This document shows, in pieces, positions 6,823 to 9,122 of a DNA stretch of 9,122 nt (positions are counted from its first letter, which is position 1; each line of letters starts with the position of its first letter). The position numbers and the translations under genes are program-made. The notes under the pieces are model-generated. The model did not search any database. It saw only the letters and a program-made list of their open reading frames with translations, and was not told the origin of the DNA. Source of the DNA: Xanthomonas translucens pv. translucens DSM 18974 (GTDB taxonomy: Bacteria > Pseudomonadota > Gammaproteobacteria > Xanthomonadales > Xanthomonadaceae); contig NZ_CAPJ01000274.1 in assembly GCF_000331775.1 (NCBI RefSeq), forward strand, positions 1-9,122, in the 5' to 3' direction.

Positions 6823-7119
6823 GTGCGGCCACCGCGACGCGCGCCTGAGCGCCCCCCCACCCTGGATACTGGCGCCCGCCAGGCAGACGCCGCATGCCCT
6901 GCGCGCCCGGAGCGTCGCCCCCGCTGCCGCCGGGTGCGACGTGCCCGCCAGCGGGCGGCCTGGGCGCATCGCCCACGACCTCATGCTCGCGCCGCCCACG
7001 GTATGCGGGCTAGAAGCCGCCGCGCCGATCGCCGCCAGCGCAGTCGCCCCGGCAACGCCGCAGTAGTCAGTACGCGCCCGGGCACCGACAATAGTGCGGT
7101 CTCTTCCCACGCCTGTCCG
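6823..7119. other. GC-rich gap between the 6S terminator and ygfA, no gene seen
   Basis: About 297 bp with no supported gene on either strand. The ygfA frame happens to be open back to 6769, but that reading is Arg/Pro/Ala-rich and would begin inside 6S RNA and cross its terminator. A GCCCG-CCAG-CGGGC hairpin (6943-6956) has no U-tract. A C-rich run lies at 6851-6858. Apart from the weak promoter at the right end I see nothing assignable. Confidence 0.55.
7064..7092 (+). promoter_or_regulatory. Weak candidate promoter for ygfA
   Basis: TAGTCA (7064-7069) and GACAAT (7087-7092) are 17 bp apart, each matching 4 of 6 consensus bases. Transcription would start near 7099, about 20 nt before the ATG at 7120. 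A promoter is expected here because a strong terminator closes the preceding 6S unit, but this exact assignment is tentative. Confidence 0.35.
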
Positions 7120-7709
7120 ATGACTTCCGACCAACGCGACTCACTGCGCCAGCAACTGCGCGCGCGCCGCCGCGCGCTCTCCGCGACCGAGCGCCTGGCG
7201 GCGGCCGATGCGCTGGCGCAGCAGCTGCTGAACTTGCCATTCGCGCCGCAGCACGGCCACGTCGCCGGCTACTGGGCGATGGACGGAGAGATCGCGCTGC
7301 ACCGCTGGCAGCTGAGCCTGCCGGCCGGTGTGCAGTATTGCCTGCCGGTGCTCAGAGGCAAGACCCTGCGCTTCGCGCCGTGGCGCCCGGGACAGCCGCT
7401 GACCGCCAATCGCTACGGCATTCCCGAACCCGAACTCGCCGCCGCGGCGACGCTGGCGCCGGAGCAGATGGCGCTGGTGGTGGCGCCGCTGGTCGGCTTC
7501 GACGCCAGCGGTGGACGCCTGGGCATGGGCGGCGGCTGGTATGATCGCAGCTTCGCGTTTCGCCAGCGGCAAGCGCCTGCGCCCTGGCTGGTCGGCGCCG
7601 CGTTCGCGGTGCAACAGGTCGCGGCGCTGCCCGTCGCTGCCTGGGACGTGGCGCTGGACGCGGTCTGCACCGATTCCCTCACCCTCCTGACCGCGACCGA
7701 TTTCCCCGT

Positions 7710-7713
<4 letters not shown>
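7120..7713 (+). CDS. ygfA: 5-formyltetrahydrofolate cyclo-ligase
   Basis: A 197-aa enzyme, typical for the family, that uses ATP to convert 5-formyl-THF to 5,10-methenyl-THF and so returns a stored, inhibitory folate to one-carbon metabolism. The N-terminal basic helix (LRQQLRARRRALSATER, 9-25) and the signature GGRLGMGGGWYDR (131-143), the nucleotide/substrate loop, are both present, as is VVAPLVGFD (120-128). The ATG at 7120 gives the standard N-terminus; in-frame extension upstream is rejected. No clear Shine-Dalgarno site is seen. The 3' end overlaps the EVE gene as ATGA, so the two are coupled. The link to 6S RNA, which lies upstream behind a terminator, is a long-conserved neighbourhood. 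Confidence 0.93.
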
Positions 7714-8180
<467 letters not shown>

Positions 8181-8182
8181 CC

Positions 8183-8199
8183 GGGGTTGGGCGTTGGGG
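8183..8199 (+). repeat. Degenerate G-rich heptads after the EVE gene stop
   Basis: Two bases after the TAG stop the sequence carries three G-runs (GGGG, GGG, GGGG) spaced by TT and CGTT, close to a 7-bp rhythm. It resembles in position and style the GGGAATG repeat after pepQ and the GGGACTC array after rpiA. It has only three runs of three or more G, so it is not a full quadruplex motif. The remaining gap to rpiA (8200-8292) holds a short CAGCC-GAAT-GGCTG hairpin at 8252-8265 and no clear promoter. Confidence 0.4.
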
Positions 8200-8292
8200 C
8201 TTCGTCTCCTGCCCTACCCGCCTGCCGCTTTTCACGAATCCCGTTTTTCAACAGCCGAATGGCTGGTCATCCCCAATCTCGAGTCCAAATCC

Positions 8293-8940
8293 ATGTCCGA
8301 AAGCAAACGCCTAGCCGCCGAAAAAGCCATCGAATACGTCGAAGACGGCATGATCGTCGGCGTCGGCACCGGCTCCACCGTGGCGTATTTCATCGACGCG
8401 CTGGGCCGCATCGGCCACCGCATCAAGGGCGCGGTCTCCAGCTCCGAGCAGAGCAGCGCGCGCCTGCGCCAGCACGGCATCGAAGTGCTGGAACTGAACC
8501 ATACCGGCAAGCTGTCGCTGTACGTGGACGGCGCCGACGAGTGCGATCCGAACCGCTGCCTGATCAAGGGCGGCGGCGCCGCGCTGACCCGCGAGAAGAT
8601 CATCGCCGAGGCCAGCGAACGCTTCGTGTGCATCATCGACCCGAGCAAGCAGGTACAGACGCTGGGCGCCTTCCCGTTGCCGATCGAGGTGATCCCGATG
8701 GCGCGCAGCCTGGTCGCACGCGAGATCCTGGCGCGCACCGGCGGCCAGCCGGTCTGGCGCGACGGCGTGGTCACCGACAACGGCAACGTGGTCCTGGACG
8801 TGCACCACCTGGCCATCACCGACCCGGTGGCGCTTGAGCGCGACCTCAACCAGATCCCCGGCGTGGTCTGCGTCGGCCTATTCGCACGCCGCCCGGCCGA
8901 CGTGGTGATCGTCGGTGGCGAGCCGCCGCGCGTGAGCTGA
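8293..8940 (+). CDS. rpiA: Ribose-5-phosphate isomerase A
   Basis: A 215-aa cytosolic enzyme (E. coli 219 aa) interconverting ribose 5-phosphate and ribulose 5-phosphate in the non-oxidative pentose phosphate pathway. Visible motifs: the phosphate-binding loop [11 protein letters not shown] (23-33), SSEQSS (50-55), and the active-site block [20 protein letters not shown] (78-97) followed by LTREK. D79, D82, K92 and E101 each lie two residues before the E. coli D81, D84, K94 and E103. The ATG at 8293 gives the standard N-terminus; an in-frame extension to 8194 is not family-like. No strong Shine-Dalgarno site or promoter is evident in the 112 bp after the EVE gene, so read-through from ygfA is possible. 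The stop codon's last two bases are the first two of the downstream tandem array. Confidence 0.96.
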   Translation: MSESKRLAAEKAIEYVEDGMIVGVGTGSTVAYFIDALGRIGHRIKGAVSSSEQSSARLRQHGIEVLELNHTGKLSLYVDGADECDPNRCLIKGGGAALTREKIIAEASERFVCIIDPSKQVQTLGAFPLPIEVIPMARSLVAREILARTGGQPVWRDGVVTDNGNVVLDVHHLAITDPVALERDLNQIPGVVCVGLFARRPADVVIVGGEPPRVS

Positions 8941-9074
8941 CTCGGGACTCGGGACTCGGGACTCGGGACTCGGGACTCGGGACTCGGGACTCGGGACTCG
9001 GGACTCGGGACTCGGGACTCGGGACTCGGGACTCGGGACTCGGGACTCGGGACTCGGGACTCGGGACTCGGGAC
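8939..9074. repeat. Perfect 7-bp tandem array, about 19.4 copies of GACTCGG
   Basis: The unit GACTCGG (equivalently GGGACTC) repeats without a single mismatch over 136 bp, beginning with the GA of the rpiA TGA. It contains 19 GGG runs with constant ACTC spacers on the plus strand (quadruplex-prone) and 19 GACTC sites, which fit GANTC. Exact identity between all copies implies recent expansion or constant homogenisation, as in variable-number tandem repeats. Neither strand contains a stop in any frame; the minus strand reads as repeats of SRVPSPE. The true copy number could differ from the assembled one. Confidence 0.97.
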
Positions 9075-9101
9075 GGCAGGATCATGTCCCGGGGAATCTC
9101 G

Positions 9102-9122
9102 ATGTCAAGCGATTTGATGCAG
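9102..9122 (+). CDS. Possible start of a further gene, cut by the window edge
   Basis: An ATG at 9102 is preceded at 6 nt by GGGGA (9091-9095), which could serve as a ribosome-binding site, and reads MSSDLMQ to the window end without a stop. An in-frame ATG at 9084 is an alternative. Seven codons cannot identify a product, and the call rests on position and spacing alone. If real, the tandem array lies directly upstream and would be in its leader or promoter region. Confidence 0.2.

Noticed and set aside
6943..6956. Hairpin in the 6S-ygfA gap as a second terminator
   Set aside because: Only a 5-bp stem with no T-tract on either side; common by chance in GC-rich DNA.
6769..7119. N-terminal extension of ygfA back to 6769
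   Set aside because: It would begin inside 6S RNA and read through the perfect terminator; the predicted residues are an Arg/Pro-rich low-complexity string, and the family starts at 7120.
8252..8265. CAGCC-GAAT-GGCTG hairpin before rpiA as an operator or attenuator
   Set aside because: A single 5-bp stem with no conserved context, anti-terminator or T-tract; too weak to call.
8939..9074. CRISPR array
   Set aside because: The repeats are 7 bp, directly contiguous and without unique spacers, and no cas gene is nearby; this is a simple tandem repeat.

Overview
The window is GC-rich (roughly two thirds G+C), densely coding bacterial chromosome. Protein families, gene order, weak Shine-Dalgarno sites and G-rich heptanucleotide repeats at gene ends suggest Xanthomonadaceae (Xanthomonas or a close relative such as Lysobacter or Stenotrophomonas). 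That placement is inference from family resemblance; the species cannot be read from the sequence. No phage, transposase, CRISPR or tRNA signal is visible.

Layout. (1) 172-3541: two M24B proline peptidases face each other. pepQ (Xaa-Pro dipeptidase, +) converges on pepP (Xaa-Pro aminopeptidase, -), and pepP is translationally coupled behind ygfB (-). The junction between them is filled with GGGAATG/GGGAATC-type heptads that also encode the last residues of PepP. (2) 3542-3700: a divergent promoter region. (3) 3701-5920: a membrane-anchored PAS-PAS-GGDEF-EAL protein with a complete EAL catalytic set and an altered GGDEF signature (AGDEF, no I-site), probably mainly a c-di-GMP phosphodiesterase. 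(4) 5951-6822: a small coiled-coil protein (TIGR02449-like) whose promoter predicts a leaderless mRNA, coupled to zapA (FtsZ-ring factor), then 6S RNA (ssrS) and a textbook intrinsic terminator. (5) 6823-8180: a 297-bp gene-free gap, then 5-formyltetrahydrofolate cyclo-ligase overlapped by an EVE-domain protein. (6) 8293-8940: rpiA, whose stop codon merges into a perfect 7-bp tandem array of about 19 copies (8939-9074). The last ~48 bp may hold the start of another gene.

The backbone ygfB-pepP / zapA-ssrS-ygfA ... rpiA resembles the enterobacterial arrangement around the 6S gene. Against it, the c-di-GMP gene sits between ygfB and the zapA unit, an EVE gene follows ygfA, and pepQ lies where ubiH follows pepP in E. 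coli. Together the genes cover peptide turnover (PepP releases N-terminal residues before proline, PepQ splits the Xaa-Pro dipeptides), c-di-GMP signalling, division, growth-phase control of RNA polymerase, folate repair and pentose phosphate metabolism.

I do not see a clearly new multi-gene system. The least ordinary signals are the G-rich heptad repeats right after three stop codons (pepQ, EVE gene, rpiA), one of them a likely hypervariable array, the repeat-derived PepP tail, and the predicted leaderless start ahead of zapA.
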